Shown piece by piece: positions 15,987 to 25,338 of a stretch of DNA of 64,000 nt; the first letter of the stretch is position 1, and each line of letters starts with the position of its first letter. The DNA lies in contig JADJMD010000013.1 in the NCBI GenBank assembly GCA_016709765.1, forward strand, positions 62,001 to 126,000. The letters are read 5' to 3'. The position numbers and the translations under genes were made by a program. The DNA comes from Ignavibacteriales bacterium. GTDB lineage: Bacteria; Bacteroidota; Ignavibacteria; Ignavibacteriales; Ignavibacteriaceae. The notes beneath the pieces are model-generated. The model ran no database searches and was not told where the DNA came from. It worked only from the letters and a program-made list of their open reading frames with translations.

Positions 15987-17795
15987 TCATTTCAAATAGG
16001 TCATCTTTCGAACAGCGGAAAAATCTTCTGTAATTATCCTGTAAAAATAAATTCCACTCGGCAAATTATCTGGTACAAAGTTTAAATTGTGTACGCCAGC
16101 TTGTTTAAATCCTTCTACTAGTGTTAATATTTCTTGTCCATTTATATTATAAATCTTTAAAGTTACGTATGAATCTTTTGTGAGACTAAATTGTATTGTA
16201 GTGGATGGATTAAATGGATTTGGAAAATTCTGCTCTAAAGAAAATTTTACTGGTGGATTTATTTCCACTTCAATAGAATTTGAGTATTCAAACGTTCCAT
16301 TAAAATCAATTTGTTTTAGTCTGTATTGATATTTTCCAACAGATACATTTCCATCAACAAAAGAATACATTTGCGGTTCTGTGGTGGTTCCACTTCCGTT
16401 AACAATTCCAACTGTTTGCCATGCAAGATTTTTTTCTTTCTTCGATTCAACGCTTCGTTCAACATTAAACCCGGAGTTATTAGTCTCCGTTGCGGTCGTC
16501 CAATAAAATGTTACATCATTGTCAATAATTTCAGAAGAAAAAGAGATAAGTTCTGCGGGAACTGGGGTTACGATTGAAAAAGAACTGTCGGAAACATCGT
16601 AAGAAGCTGGATAATCACCTACTCTCACTAAACAGTTCTCAGATAAAATGTTAGGAACAGTCCAATTATAAACACCTGTGTTGGGCAATGATGAAACAAC
16701 TGTATTCCAAGTTAAACCATTGTTGTAGCTATACTCAATATTAACATAATTTATATCTGTACTATTCCAAGTAATTTGTTTTGTTGATCCAATTTCCCAT
16801 TGTTCCCCGCCGTTAGGAGTTACTATCTGAATATTACTTGTTGGTTGAGCATAATGATATTTCAAAAATGTTCCTGAAAAACCTACACAGTAACCTACAG
16901 AATCAATAAAGAATATTTCTCTAAGTTGTTTATCTGTAGAAATCTGTTCTCTAATCCAGTTATTTCCACCATTTATAGTTTTTAATAATACGCCATCAAA
17001 TCCACACGCCCATCCTTCCATATCATTAATAAAATACGAACCAATCAATGCATGCTCTTGAAATGATTCGCGGATTTGGTACCATGAATTTCCTGAGTTA
17101 GTAGATTTGGCAATAAAATCACTACTTGGATTCCCACCTACAAGATATCCAATATTTTTAGAGGAATAAAAGATATCAAACAACCAGTATCCTGTATTGG
17201 CGTTAATGTAATTCCAGGAATTACCACCATTCGTAGTTTTATAAGTAGCGCCGTTTGAACCGCAAACCCATCCGTCATTTTGATCTAAAAAGAATAGATC
17301 TATAAAACCGTGTGAATCATCAAATAAATTTATTACCCAACTTTCCCCTCCATCACTTGTCTTAAGAATTCTTCCTGAATAAGGAAATCCACTGAACCAG
17401 TTACTTGTTACTGCAAAACCGACAGATTGATTTATAAAAAATATTGAATTTATATTTTCGGTTACGCTGGATGGCTTTTGTAACCAGGTATTTCCGCCGT
17501 CTGTTGTTTTAAGAATATTTCCATCAGCTCCACAAACCCACCCATGGAACGAGTCTATAAAATAAACAGAGGCAAGAATAACATTTAAGTTTGATTGTTG
17601 GACTGTCCACCAACTACCACCGTTTGTTGTTTTTAAGATGGTACCGTTACTACCAACTACCCAACCTGTATCCATGGAAATAAAATATAAACCTAATATG
17701 TCAGACGAAGTACCAATAGGCAGTTCAGTCCATTGAGAACGGATTGGAATATTAAGAGTGGCTAACAGGAAACATATAAAAATAAAAATTTTCAT
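15987..17795 (-). CDS. T9SS-secreted Ycf48-like repeat protein
   Basis: The 602-residue protein has a signal peptide and then about six Ycf48/BNR-type repeats with the form 'G-x-I-L-K-T-T-x-G-G-x-x-W', for example 'GTILKTTNGGSWW', 'GNILKTTDGGNTW' and 'GATYKTTNGGNSW' (residues 20-310). A beta domain beginning 'VTPNGGEQWEIGSTKQITW' follows, then an FN3-like segment ('ELISFSSEIIDNDVTFYW'). The last 85 residues are a type IX secretion sorting domain ('LEQNFPNPFNPSTTIQFSL', 'LPSGIYFYRI'). It should cross the outer membrane and be anchored or released. The repeats suggest a propeller; the ligand is unknown. Confidence 0.93.
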   Translation of the reverse strand: MKIFIFICFLLATLNIPIRSQWTELPIGTSSDILGLYFISMDTGWVVGSNGTILKTTNGGSWWTVQQSNLNVILASVYFIDSFHGWVCGADGNILKTTDGGNTWLQKPSSVTENINSIFFINQSVGFAVTSNWFSGFPYSGRILKTSDGGESWVINLFDDSHGFIDLFFLDQNDGWVCGSNGATYKTTNGGNSWNYINANTGYWLFDIFYSSKNIGYLVGGNPSSDFIAKSTNSGNSWYQIRESFQEHALIGSYFINDMEGWACGFDGVLLKTINGGNNWIREQISTDKQLREIFFIDSVGYCVGFSGTFLKYHYAQPTSNIQIVTPNGGEQWEIGSTKQITWNSTDINYVNIEYSYNNGLTWNTVVSSLPNTGVYNWTVPNILSENCLVRVGDYPASYDVSDSSFSIVTPVPAELISFSSEIIDNDVTFYWTTATETNNSGFNVERSVESKKEKNLAWQTVGIVNGSGTTTEPQMYSFVDGNVSVGKYQYRLKQIDFNGTFEYSNSIEVEINPPVKFSLEQNFPNPFNPSTTIQFSLTKDSYVTLKIYNINGQEILTLVEGFKQAGVHNLNFVPDNLPSGIYFYRIITEDFSAVRKMTYLK

Positions 17796-17855
17796 ATCGA
17801 GCCCCTGATATAAGTTATTAAAATTAACCTACGTAAAAATAGCAAATAGTAAATC

Positions 17856-17884
17856 AACCCAAAATATCAATATCATTTTGGGTT
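17856..17884 (-). terminator. Terminator of fumC
   Basis: AACCCAAAAT (17856-17865) pairs perfectly with ATTTTGGGTT (17875-17884) around a nine-base loop, 28 bp beyond the fumarase stop codon on the minus strand. It lies between fumC and the start region of the T9SS gene downstream on the same strand. Confidence 0.75.
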
Positions 17885-17911
17885 AATTTATTTTCAAAAC
17901 CATTATATTTT

Positions 17912-19303
17912 TTATTTCCCTGGACCAACCATTTTTTCAGGTCTCACAACTTCATCAAATTTTTCTGAGGTTAACAAACCGAGCTCCATTGCTGCTTGCT
18001 TAAGCGTTGTGTTTTCTTTGTGAGCCTTTTTTGCAACTTTAGCTGCATTATCATAACCGATAACTGGATTTAAAGCTGTAACCAGCATTAAAGAATTTTC
18101 AAGATGTTTTTTGATGTTTACCTTATTAGCCTCTATTCCAACAATGCAATTATCAGTAAAACTTTCACAAGAATCAGCAATTAATCTTATAGAATTTAAA
18201 ACATTAAAGATGATTACAGGTTTAAAAACATTTAATTCAAAATTTCCCATCGCACCGCCAAAGTTTACTGCAACATCATTTCCGAAAACCTGCGCACAAA
18301 CCATTGTCATTGCTTCGCTTTGTGTTGGGTTCACTTTACCCGGCATAATTGAACTTCCCGGTTCGTTTTCAGGAAGATTCAACTCGCCCAATCCACATCG
18401 TGGACCAGAACCAAGCCATCTAACATCATTTGCAATTTTCATAAGTGAAGCAGCAAGCGTTTTTAAAACGCCACTGAATTCAACAAGCGCATCGTGTCCT
18501 GCAAGTGCCTCAAATTTATTTGGTGCAGTTATAAATTTCTTTCCTGTTAACTTTGCAATATGCTCTGCAGATTTCACTGCAAATTGAGGGTGCGTATTCA
18601 ATCCTGTTCCAACTGCTGTTCCACCAAGTGCTAATTCATATAACCTTGGAAGAGCAGCATTTATTCTATCTAATCCGTTTGAGAGCATCTGTACATATCC
18701 ACCAAATTCTTGGCCTAAAGTCAATGGAACAGCATCCATTAAATGTGTTCTTCCAATCTTAATAATGTCTTTATATTCTTTTTCTTTAACAGCAAGTGCA
18801 TCGCGAAGTTTTGTAATCATAGGAATTAATCTGCGATGAATTTGTTCTACTGCTGCGATATGCATTGCAGTCGGAAAAGTATCGTTAGAAGATTGAGCTT
18901 TATTCACATCATCATTTGGATGGATTGGTTTTTTACTTCCCATTTCACCGCCAGCAATTTCTATAGCACGATTTGAGATTACTTCATTAGAGTTCATATT
19001 TGTTTGTGTGCCACTTCCGGTCTGCCAAACTACTAATGGAAAATGTTCATCAAGTTTTCCTTCAATTACCTCATCGGCAGCTTGTATAATTAAATCTGCT
19101 TTCTCTGCAGGAAGTGTTCCAAGTTCTTTATTTGTAAGTGCGGCAGCTTTCTTTAAAATTCCAAGAGCACGAATAAGTTCACGTGGGAATCTATCGCCGC
19201 CAATTTTAAAGTTCATTAATGAGCGAGCAGTTTGCGCGCCGTAATATTTATCGGATGGAACTTCAATTTCACCCATTGTGTCTTTTTCAATTCGGTTGCT
19301 CAT
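17912..19303 (-). CDS. fumC: Fumarate hydratase, class II
   Basis: The 463-residue enzyme carries the fumarase/aspartase superfamily signature 'GSSIMPGKVNP' at about residues 315-325. It also has 'TGSGTQTNMNSNEVISNRA', 'NDTFPTAMHIAA' and 'GRTHLMDAVPLTLGQEFGGY'. Those last blocks separate class II fumarase from aspartase and adenylosuccinate lyase. It hydrates fumarate to malate in the citric acid cycle without an iron-sulfur cluster. The length is normal for the family. An ATG with GGGAGA just upstream is the obvious start. It stands alone, with its own terminator. Confidence 0.97.
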   Translation of the reverse strand: MSNRIEKDTMGEIEVPSDKYYGAQTARSLMNFKIGGDRFPRELIRALGILKKAAALTNKELGTLPAEKADLIIQAADEVIEGKLDEHFPLVVWQTGSGTQTNMNSNEVISNRAIEIAGGEMGSKKPIHPNDDVNKAQSSNDTFPTAMHIAAVEQIHRRLIPMITKLRDALAVKEKEYKDIIKIGRTHLMDAVPLTLGQEFGGYVQMLSNGLDRINAALPRLYELALGGTAVGTGLNTHPQFAVKSAEHIAKLTGKKFITAPNKFEALAGHDALVEFSGVLKTLAASLMKIANDVRWLGSGPRCGLGELNLPENEPGSSIMPGKVNPTQSEAMTMVCAQVFGNDVAVNFGGAMGNFELNVFKPVIIFNVLNSIRLIADSCESFTDNCIVGIEANKVNIKKHLENSLMLVTALNPVIGYDNAAKVAKKAHKENTTLKQAAMELGLLTSEKFDEVVRPEKMVGPGK

Positions 19304-19390
19304 TGTACATCTCCCTTAATAGTTAGTTATGATTAAATTTTTGGTTTCTAATGATATAAAAATACTACAATTTTATTTGAGATAATCTTT

Positions 19391-20158
19391 TTAGAAGTTA
19401 AAACTAAACCCAAATTTTGTAATTGTGTCTGTTGGTTTTATTTTTTCTGGAGATTTTGCATCATATCGTAAATTAAAACTCACGGTTAAGTCTACAAAAG
19501 AACTAATTCCAATTATTAGTGAAGCATCTGAAATGATTCTAAAATCCTCCCATTTTCCAATCTGAGGCTGAAAATAATTTACTGTAATAAATTTAACATC
19601 ATCTTTTATATTAAATTCGAATGTAATATATGTTGATAAACGATTTGCAAATATATTACTTCCGTGCACAGAGTTTACTAGCACATCATACTTTTCGTGT
19701 TCATAAAAATAGGATAGACCCAATCTAAATTTCAGATTTTCTTCAGTTAAAAATTTATATCTAAATCCACCGCCAATTAATTCTCTTTCTGTAAGCAATC
19801 TCTTTTTGTTAAAATCAGTCTGAGTAAAAACTTCAATCTGCAATAAATCGCTTAAAGAATGCACATGTCTTAAATGTAAAAGTGCTTGATTAAAAATTCG
19901 TTTACCATCATCCCAGCCAAATCCACCATCAGCAACTAAAAAAGTATAACTTTTCCCCCAATTGTAATTTAATCTGCCGCCAAGATCAATAAATTGAAAA
20001 TCAGTGTTACCGGTAATCGCAGTCAATTCAACGTCGGCAACTGCAGTAAATCCTGTTGAGTCTGAATCCTTTCGGTATCTTTCTGTGTTAATCTGTGCGT
20101 AAGAATTGAAATAATTAAAAATGATTAATACTAAAACGAATCCGAAACTTTGTTTCAT
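19391..20158 (-). CDS. DUF481-like outer-membrane barrel protein
   Basis: The 255-residue protein has a signal peptide (cleavage near 'SYAQI') and an all-beta mature part of alternating strands such as 'ADVELTAITGNTDFQFIDLG', 'NYNWGKSYTFLVADGGFGW' and 'LSTYITFEFNIKDDVKFITV'. It ends in 'FGFSFNF' with a terminal Phe. This is the layout of DUF481/YdiY-type proteins, which form small outer-membrane barrels; the 'GN' after the first strand and the RY-rich middle agree. No ligand is known for the family. It lies between fumC and a PAS kinase but has its own gaps on both sides. Confidence 0.8.
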   Translation of the reverse strand: MKQSFGFVLVLIIFNYFNSYAQINTERYRKDSDSTGFTAVADVELTAITGNTDFQFIDLGGRLNYNWGKSYTFLVADGGFGWDDGKRIFNQALLHLRHVHSLSDLLQIEVFTQTDFNKKRLLTERELIGGGFRYKFLTEENLKFRLGLSYFYEHEKYDVLVNSVHGSNIFANRLSTYITFEFNIKDDVKFITVNYFQPQIGKWEDFRIISDASLIIGISSFVDLTVSFNLRYDAKSPEKIKPTDTITKFGFSFNF

Positions 20159-20238
20159 AAAAAAAATCCAAATGAGTTTGATGTAATTAAAGATTCTTGG
20201 CAGGAAAATTACTGATAAAATTTTTAATAGGAGAAATT

Positions 20239-21402
20239 TTATAATTCAGATTCTGGAAATCTTTTTGGTAACTCGACAATAAATTTAGTTTGTTCATCTT
20301 CGTTAGATATAAAACTAACCTTACCTTTTAAATAATTCTCAATCAGTAATTTAACACTATAAGTACCTATGCCGCGTCCCTTTTTAGCTTTAGTACTGAA
20401 TGATCTGTTAAATATTTGAAGCTGAATGTGCTTTGGAATTACACCATCATTAGCAATTACAAACCTAACATTTTCACCATAATCCTGAGCAGAAATTGAA
20501 ACCTTTTGTCCATTTCCAACTGCTTCTAAAGCATTTTTAATCAGGTTCCCAAGTGAGCGAATAATAAAGTGTGGATCAGTTTCAATTATCATCATATCAG
20601 GTGGGTAATCACAAGTAAATGATTTACCTTTTGTAAGGTTATTATTTTCGTACAACTCAAAAACTTTTTCAAGAATATTTTTGGCTGTATCCTGTGCAGG
20701 ATAAATTATCAATTTACCTGATTCAGCATTTGACAGATCTCTTTGGGCTTGGATTTCTTGAATGAGTTGTTCTGATGTGTTCTGCAATATTTTAGAATAC
20801 TTTTCAAAATCATCAGTTTCTCTAACTTCTGATATCATACCGGAAATACCAAAAATAATAGAAGCAGTATTTAAAACATCATGAAAGAAAATTCTTTCCA
20901 ACAGTTCACGTCGTTTTTCATTTTCAAGATTTTTTATTGCAAAAACAATAAATTTTTCATTCTCAAATTCCAAGTAAGATGTAAATACTTTTAAATCTAA
21001 AGAGGTTTCAAATCCTTTATCTTTTATATGTATACGGCATTCTTCTTCATTAGATTGGGAAGTCAAAAGAGTGTTTTTATTACTTTTACCGGCGCCACAA
21101 TCAGAGCAAAAAGATGAGGTCCCACAACCACCCGGTGTTTCAAATGCATGTATGCATCTAAATGCTTCTCCCAATCTTTGTCCAATAATTGCTTCATTTT
21201 CTTTCTTAAGCAACTCTTCAGCTCTTTTATTAAAAGCAACAATCTGTCTATTGGAATCAAGGATTACAACAAGTTCGGGAAAACTTTCCAGCATTTGAAC
21301 AATGATTGGATTTCTGGCCAATCTACTTGAGCGAGATCCGATTTCTTGAATCGTACTTCTAAAAGGGGAATCAAAATATGTTTCTTGCTCAGTAACAAAC
21401 AT
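20239..21402 (-). CDS. PAS-domain sensor histidine kinase with Cys cluster
   Basis: The 387-residue kinase appears cytoplasmic. Residues 35-160 form a PAS domain carrying four Cys (83, 93, 99, 102) in the pattern C-x9-C-x5-C-x2-C, suited to binding a metal or iron-sulfur group (inference). The phospho-acceptor is predicted as His174 in 'RIFFHDVLNTASIIFG', an HxxxN variant of the H-box. The ATPase part shows 'LGNLIKNALEAV' and 'RGIGTYSVKLLIENYLKG'. No response regulator is adjacent, so its partner is elsewhere. The sigma-54 activator at 57971-59299 carries a similar Cys-bearing PAS and is a candidate relative rather than a proven partner. Confidence 0.88.
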   Translation of the reverse strand: MFVTEQETYFDSPFRSTIQEIGSRSSRLARNPIIVQMLESFPELVVILDSNRQIVAFNKRAEELLKKENEAIIGQRLGEAFRCIHAFETPGGCGTSSFCSDCGAGKSNKNTLLTSQSNEEECRIHIKDKGFETSLDLKVFTSYLEFENEKFIVFAIKNLENEKRRELLERIFFHDVLNTASIIFGISGMISEVRETDDFEKYSKILQNTSEQLIQEIQAQRDLSNAESGKLIIYPAQDTAKNILEKVFELYENNNLTKGKSFTCDYPPDMMIIETDPHFIIRSLGNLIKNALEAVGNGQKVSISAQDYGENVRFVIANDGVIPKHIQLQIFNRSFSTKAKKGRGIGTYSVKLLIENYLKGKVSFISNEDEQTKFIVELPKRFPESEL

Positions 21403-21946
21403 CCAGAGGCTCTACTATTTTATTTTAGTTGCTAATTTCATATAAAAAGCGATAGGTATCCCAACTAATTCTACTCTATTAACATTATCGTTACAATTTT
21501 ATATAAAGTTGAGGGTGGGATTGCATTTTTTTGATTTATTCTAATAAGGCTTCTTTTTTACAGAATTAATGATTGTTTTGGTGAAAAGTCAGCTGAAAGC
21601 AAAAGTATTATTTACTTCTTGTCTTTTCAAATTCGGTATTTATTTCTTACGCTGATTTAACACTAATTAATCGTCAAATATTATCGAAAATCTTTTAAAA
21701 ATAAGTTTAGCTGATTCTCGGCTTAACCTTTTCAAATTGATTCATCTAATTAAACTTTTTAATCTCAATTTTAGATTTGAGAGTAAGTTTGATATGATTT
21801 AAAATACATTTACCTTAAGAGAAAGCTTTTGCTGTAGATTTTTGTCAATGAATCTATATCTTAGTGATAGTTAGTTAAGAGGCATAATAATTGAAAGGAC
21901 AACATAGAGCATTTTTTACATTTCTTTAATTTTTTATTGGATAGAA
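21403..21946. other. Long AT-rich intergenic region
   Basis: This gap of 544 bp lies between divergent genes. I see no coding frame with a plausible start, no tRNA-like fold and no strong hairpin. It has the composition of untranslated DNA and must contain the promoters of the PAS kinase and the TerB-like gene. A small RNA cannot be excluded by eye. Confidence 0.5.
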
Positions 21947-22360
21947 ATGAATATTCCCATCCTTGACCGCAGTAACTATTTAAAAGGACTTTTTATCACT
22001 GCAAAACTTGATAAAGAGCTTAGCCCAAAAGAAAAAGACATACTTAAAAAAATTTCAGACAAATTAGGTTTCGCTACAGATTTTTTTGATGAAACGGTTA
22101 GAAGTCTTTTAACAAATAAATATATTAAAGAAGAGCCAATTGTGTTTTCTGAAAATGAAATTGCAAAATCATTTTTAAATGATGCGATAAAACTTGCCTG
22201 TTCAAACAATATTATAACCGAAGCTGAAGTGAACTGGCTTAAAAACACTGCCACTGCCAATAATTTAAATACTGAAATCGTAGATAAAGAAATAAAGTCA
22301 TACAAGGAATCTCCTAGTTCTTTTTTCGGAAAAGATTTTGCTCTTTTTTCTATAATTTAA
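21947..22360 (+). CDS. TerB-like helical protein
   Basis: The 137-residue protein is almost all helical. Its spacing resembles the TerB fold: 'YLKGLFITAKLDKELSPKEK' then 'DILKKISDKLGF', and later 'AIKLACSNNIITEAEVNWLK' then 'NTATANNL'. The two acidic turns after 'D-K-E' and 'ITEAE' are the usual places for metal binding in TerB proteins. It has no signal peptide. GGA lies a few bases before the ATG. It stands 130 bp upstream of tdh on the same strand but with a gap rich in T, so linkage is uncertain. Fold assignment is moderately secure and the role unknown. Confidence 0.65.
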   Translation: MNIPILDRSNYLKGLFITAKLDKELSPKEKDILKKISDKLGFATDFFDETVRSLLTNKYIKEEPIVFSENEIAKSFLNDAIKLACSNNIITEAEVNWLKNTATANNLNTEIVDKEIKSYKESPSSFFGKDFALFSII

Positions 22361-22490
22361 TTTTTCAAATCTATTTAGCAAAAGATAATTTTTCTTCTTT
22401 GTCCTTACTCCCCTTATTTCTAATTTTGATTAGAACATTTTAAAAATAATTCTTTCATAAAATTCAAAATCATTTCTAAAGGGTCTTACA

Positions 22491-23534
22491 ATGAAAAAAA
22501 TGAAAGCTCTCGTTAAAAAGTATTCAAAACCTGGTATTTGGATGGACGAAGTTCCTGTTCCCGAATACGGACCAAACGATGTATTAATTAAAATTCAGAA
22601 AACCGCAATATGCGGAACAGATATTCACATTTACAATTGGGATGAATGGGCACAAAAAACTATTCCCGTTCCAATGCATGTTGGGCACGAGTATGTTGGA
22701 ACTGTTGAAGCATTCGGTTCTAATGTGCACGATGTAAAAGTTGGCGAACTAGTTAGCGGCGAAGGCCATATTGTTTGCGGAACTTGCAGAAACTGCCGAG
22801 CAGGAAGGGGCCATCTTTGCCCAAACACAAAAAGTGTTGGTGTAAATCGAGCAGGAGCGTTTGCGGAATATCTTGTAATTCCTGTTCAAAATATCTGGCA
22901 TTGCGATCCAAAAATATCGACAGAAGTTCTTTCTGTTTTTGATCCCTTTGGTAATGCAGTTCATACAGCATTAAGTTATGATTTACTTGGAGAAGATGTT
23001 TTAATTACCGGTGCGGGTCCAATAGGAATAATGGCCGCCTCAGTTGCAATTCATGCGGGTGCAAGAAATGTTGTAATAACAGATATGAATCAATATAGAT
23101 TAGAACTTGCAAGAAAAATCGGGGTTACACGTGCTGTTGATGTTTCTAAAGAAAAATTACCAGATGTTGTTAAGGAACTTGGAATGAAAGAAGGTTTTGA
23201 TGTTGGATTGGAAATGAGCGGAAGTATTCACGCTTTTAATGATATGATAAATGTTATGTTTCATGGCGGCAATATTGCATTACTTGGTATACTTCCTTCA
23301 AACGCTGGGGTTGATTGGACAAAAATAATTTTTAGCGGATTAAATATTCGCGGTATCTATGGTAGAAAGATGTTTGAAACCTGGTACAAAATGCAAGCAA
23401 TGGTGCAAAGCGGATTAGATATCACTCCAATTATAACTCATAGATTTAAAATTGATGACTACCAAGAAGGATTTGAAATAATGAAATCCGGCAACTCTGG
23501 CAAAGTAATACTTGATTGGAATTCATTAAAATAG
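22491..23534 (+). CDS. tdh: L-threonine 3-dehydrogenase (zinc-dependent)
   Basis: The 347-residue enzyme belongs to the zinc medium-chain dehydrogenases. The catalytic zinc site starts 'KTAICGTDIHIYNWDEWA', where 'WDEWA' is characteristic of threonine dehydrogenase, and 'HVGHEYVGTVEA' continues it. The structural zinc cluster is 'CGTCRNCRAGRGHLC'. The Rossmann motif is 'VLITGAGPIGIMAASVA'. It oxidises threonine to 2-amino-3-oxobutyrate with NAD+. AAAGGG lies upstream of the first ATG; a second in-frame ATG three codons later is possible. Its product is the substrate of the next gene, kbl, which follows after 84 bp. Confidence 0.96.
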   Translation: MKKMKALVKKYSKPGIWMDEVPVPEYGPNDVLIKIQKTAICGTDIHIYNWDEWAQKTIPVPMHVGHEYVGTVEAFGSNVHDVKVGELVSGEGHIVCGTCRNCRAGRGHLCPNTKSVGVNRAGAFAEYLVIPVQNIWHCDPKISTEVLSVFDPFGNAVHTALSYDLLGEDVLITGAGPIGIMAASVAIHAGARNVVITDMNQYRLELARKIGVTRAVDVSKEKLPDVVKELGMKEGFDVGLEMSGSIHAFNDMINVMFHGGNIALLGILPSNAGVDWTKIIFSGLNIRGIYGRKMFETWYKMQAMVQSGLDITPIITHRFKIDDYQEGFEIMKSGNSGKVILDWNSLK

Positions 23535-23618
23535 ACCTCAAGGCACTCTAAGATTTTACTTTGAGTATTATGTTAACTCTGTGGTAAAAATATCAAAAAA
23601 AAAAATTGAAAGAATAAA

Positions 23619-24809
23619 ATGAATAAAGAAACAAAACAACACTACGCAGACATTCTAACTGGAATTGAAAAAGAAGGTTTATTCAAAAAAGAACGAATCA
23701 TAACAACGCCGCAAAGAGCACACATTGCTGTTACAACAGGGCAAAAAGTTTTAAATATGTGTGCAAATAATTATTTAGGATTAGCCGACAATCCGGAAAT
23801 AATAAAAGCAGCAAAAGATAGTTTTGATAAATGGGGATTTGGAATGTCATCTGTAAGATTTATTTGCGGCACACAAGAAATCCACAAAGAATTAGAAAAG
23901 AAAGTTTCTGAATTTCTTGGAATGGAAGACACAATTATTTACACATCCTGTTTTGATGCAAACGGTGGATTGTTCGAAACTCTGCTTGGAGAAGAAGATG
24001 CGATTGTTAGTGATGAATTAAATCACGCAAGCATTATAGATGGAATAAGATTATGTAAAGCTCAGCGTTATCGTTATAAAAATTGTGATATGAATGATCT
24101 TGAAGAAAAACTTAAAGAGGCTAAAGCTAATAACGCAAAAAATATTTTAGTCGCCACAGACGGTGTTTTTTCGATGGATGGTTTTATTGCTCCACTTAAA
24201 GATATATGTAATATTGCAGAAAAATATAACGCTATGGTTATGGTTGATGATTCACATGCAGTTGGGTTTATGGGAAAACATGGTAAAGGAACTCATGAAC
24301 ATAACAATGTAATGGGTAGAATAGATATAATTACTGGAACACTCGGGAAAGCACTTGGCGGCGCAAGCGGTGGTTATACATCAGCAAAAAAAGAAATTGT
24401 TGATTTACTTCGCCAACGTTCTCGACCATATTTATTTTCAAACACAGTTGCACCAAACATAGTTGCTGCTTCAATTAAAGTTCTTGAAATGCTTTCTTCA
24501 ACAACTAATTTAAGAGACAAACTTGAAGAGAACACAAAACACTTTAGAGCAAAAATAAAAGCTGCAGGATTTAATATTAAAGAAGGTGTTCATCCAATTG
24601 TACCTATTATGCTTGGCGATGCCGTTCTTGCTCAAACAATGGCCTCAAAAATGTTAGAACGTGGAGTTTATGTTGTTGGATTTTTCTTCCCTGTTGTACC
24701 CAAGGGAACAGCAAGAATAAGAGTTCAAATTTCTGCAGCTCATTCTAAAGAGGATTTAGATTTTGCTGTAGAGAAATTTTTAGAAGTAAAAACCGAAATG
24801 AAGATTTAG
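23619..24809 (+). CDS. kbl: Glycine C-acetyltransferase (2-amino-3-ketobutyrate CoA ligase)
   Basis: The 396-residue enzyme is an alpha-oxoamine synthase of PLP fold type I. 'MCANNYLGLADNPEI' and 'GMSSVRFICGTQEIHKELE' mark the N-terminal part. 'MVDDSHAVGFMGKHGKGTHE' holds the cofactor-binding Asp and His. 'ITGTLGKALGGASGGYT' contains the PLP Lys at about residue 244. It splits 2-amino-3-oxobutyrate with CoA into glycine and acetyl-CoA, completing threonine breakdown begun by Tdh directly upstream. The length is normal for the family. Confidence 0.96.
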   Translation: MNKETKQHYADILTGIEKEGLFKKERIITTPQRAHIAVTTGQKVLNMCANNYLGLADNPEIIKAAKDSFDKWGFGMSSVRFICGTQEIHKELEKKVSEFLGMEDTIIYTSCFDANGGLFETLLGEEDAIVSDELNHASIIDGIRLCKAQRYRYKNCDMNDLEEKLKEAKANNAKNILVATDGVFSMDGFIAPLKDICNIAEKYNAMVMVDDSHAVGFMGKHGKGTHEHNNVMGRIDIITGTLGKALGGASGGYTSAKKEIVDLLRQRSRPYLFSNTVAPNIVAASIKVLEMLSSTTNLRDKLEENTKHFRAKIKAAGFNIKEGVHPIVPIMLGDAVLAQTMASKMLERGVYVVGFFFPVVPKGTARIRVQISAAHSKEDLDFAVEKFLEVKTEMKI

Positions 24810-24816
24810 GGATATT

Positions 24817-25248
24817 ATAAAAACAAAATTCATAAAAACAACTTTTTTAATTTTAATATTTGCTTCAACCGTTTTTACAAGCTGCAGCAGAGATAAATAC
24901 TATGCTACTCCCGAAGAAGTAATTGAAGCGAATACTGATTTTATGAATAAGGAAAATCTTGAAGGTGCAATGTCAACAATATATCCTGATGACAAAACGT
25001 ATGAAACGACAGAAAATCTTGTTATACAATTATTCAAAATGTATGACCTAAACTATAAAATAGAAAAGTTAGCTGTTGTTAATGAAAATGATACAGAGGT
25101 GATTGTTGATTTTACTCAACTAACAACAAAAATAAATGGACCAAAATTTAGGGATAACAGAGTTAATGGAACTCACACACTGAAAAAAGATGGTGACTCT
25201 TGGAAAATATTTTCTACAAAAATTACTAAAACAGAATACTTAAATTAG
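24817..25248 (+). CDS. NTF2-like lipoprotein with apparent ATA start
   Basis: The open frame extends well upstream of the first ATG (24943) and encodes a convincing lipoprotein signal there: 'KTKFIKTTFLILIFASTVFT' and then 'SC', with Lys residues, a hydrophobic core and a lipobox-like Cys. No ATG, GTG or TTG occurs in that part. The frame closes above at 24799, so translation must begin at ATA (24817) or ATT (24814), or the start codon has mutated. AGGGA lies just upstream. The mature part of about 120 residues ('YYATPEEVIEANTDFMNKEN') resembles small NTF2/DUF4878-type lipoproteins. It follows kbl by only a few bases. Confidence 0.55.
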   Translation: MKTKFIKTTFLILIFASTVFTSCSRDKYYATPEEVIEANTDFMNKENLEGAMSTIYPDDKTYETTENLVIQLFKMYDLNYKIEKLAVVNENDTEVIVDFTQLTTKINGPKFRDNRVNGTHTLKKDGDSWKIFSTKITKTEYLN

Positions 25249-25292
25249 ATCGATAAATACTATACTTAGATTCTAAGGGCTTATTATTAATT

Positions 25293-25327
25293 AATTATTT
25301 GGGATGTAAAAGATATTCCAAATAATT
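25293..25327. terminator. Hairpin between convergent genes
   Basis: AATTATTTGG (25293-25302) pairs perfectly with CCAAATAATT (25318-25327) around a 15-base loop. It lies between the plus-strand lipoprotein and the minus-strand zinc-ribbon gene and may end transcription in both directions. Confidence 0.6.
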
Positions 25328-25338
25328 ATTAATCCTTT

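Noticed and set aside
18111..18587. Plus-strand 158-codon frame
   Set aside because: Lies wholly antisense to fumC, whose reading frame is beyond doubt; a codon-bias shadow.
21403..21946. Small RNA or small protein in the long gap before the TerB-like gene
   Set aside because: No start with ribosome-binding site, no strong hairpin followed by T residues; nothing to support a call.
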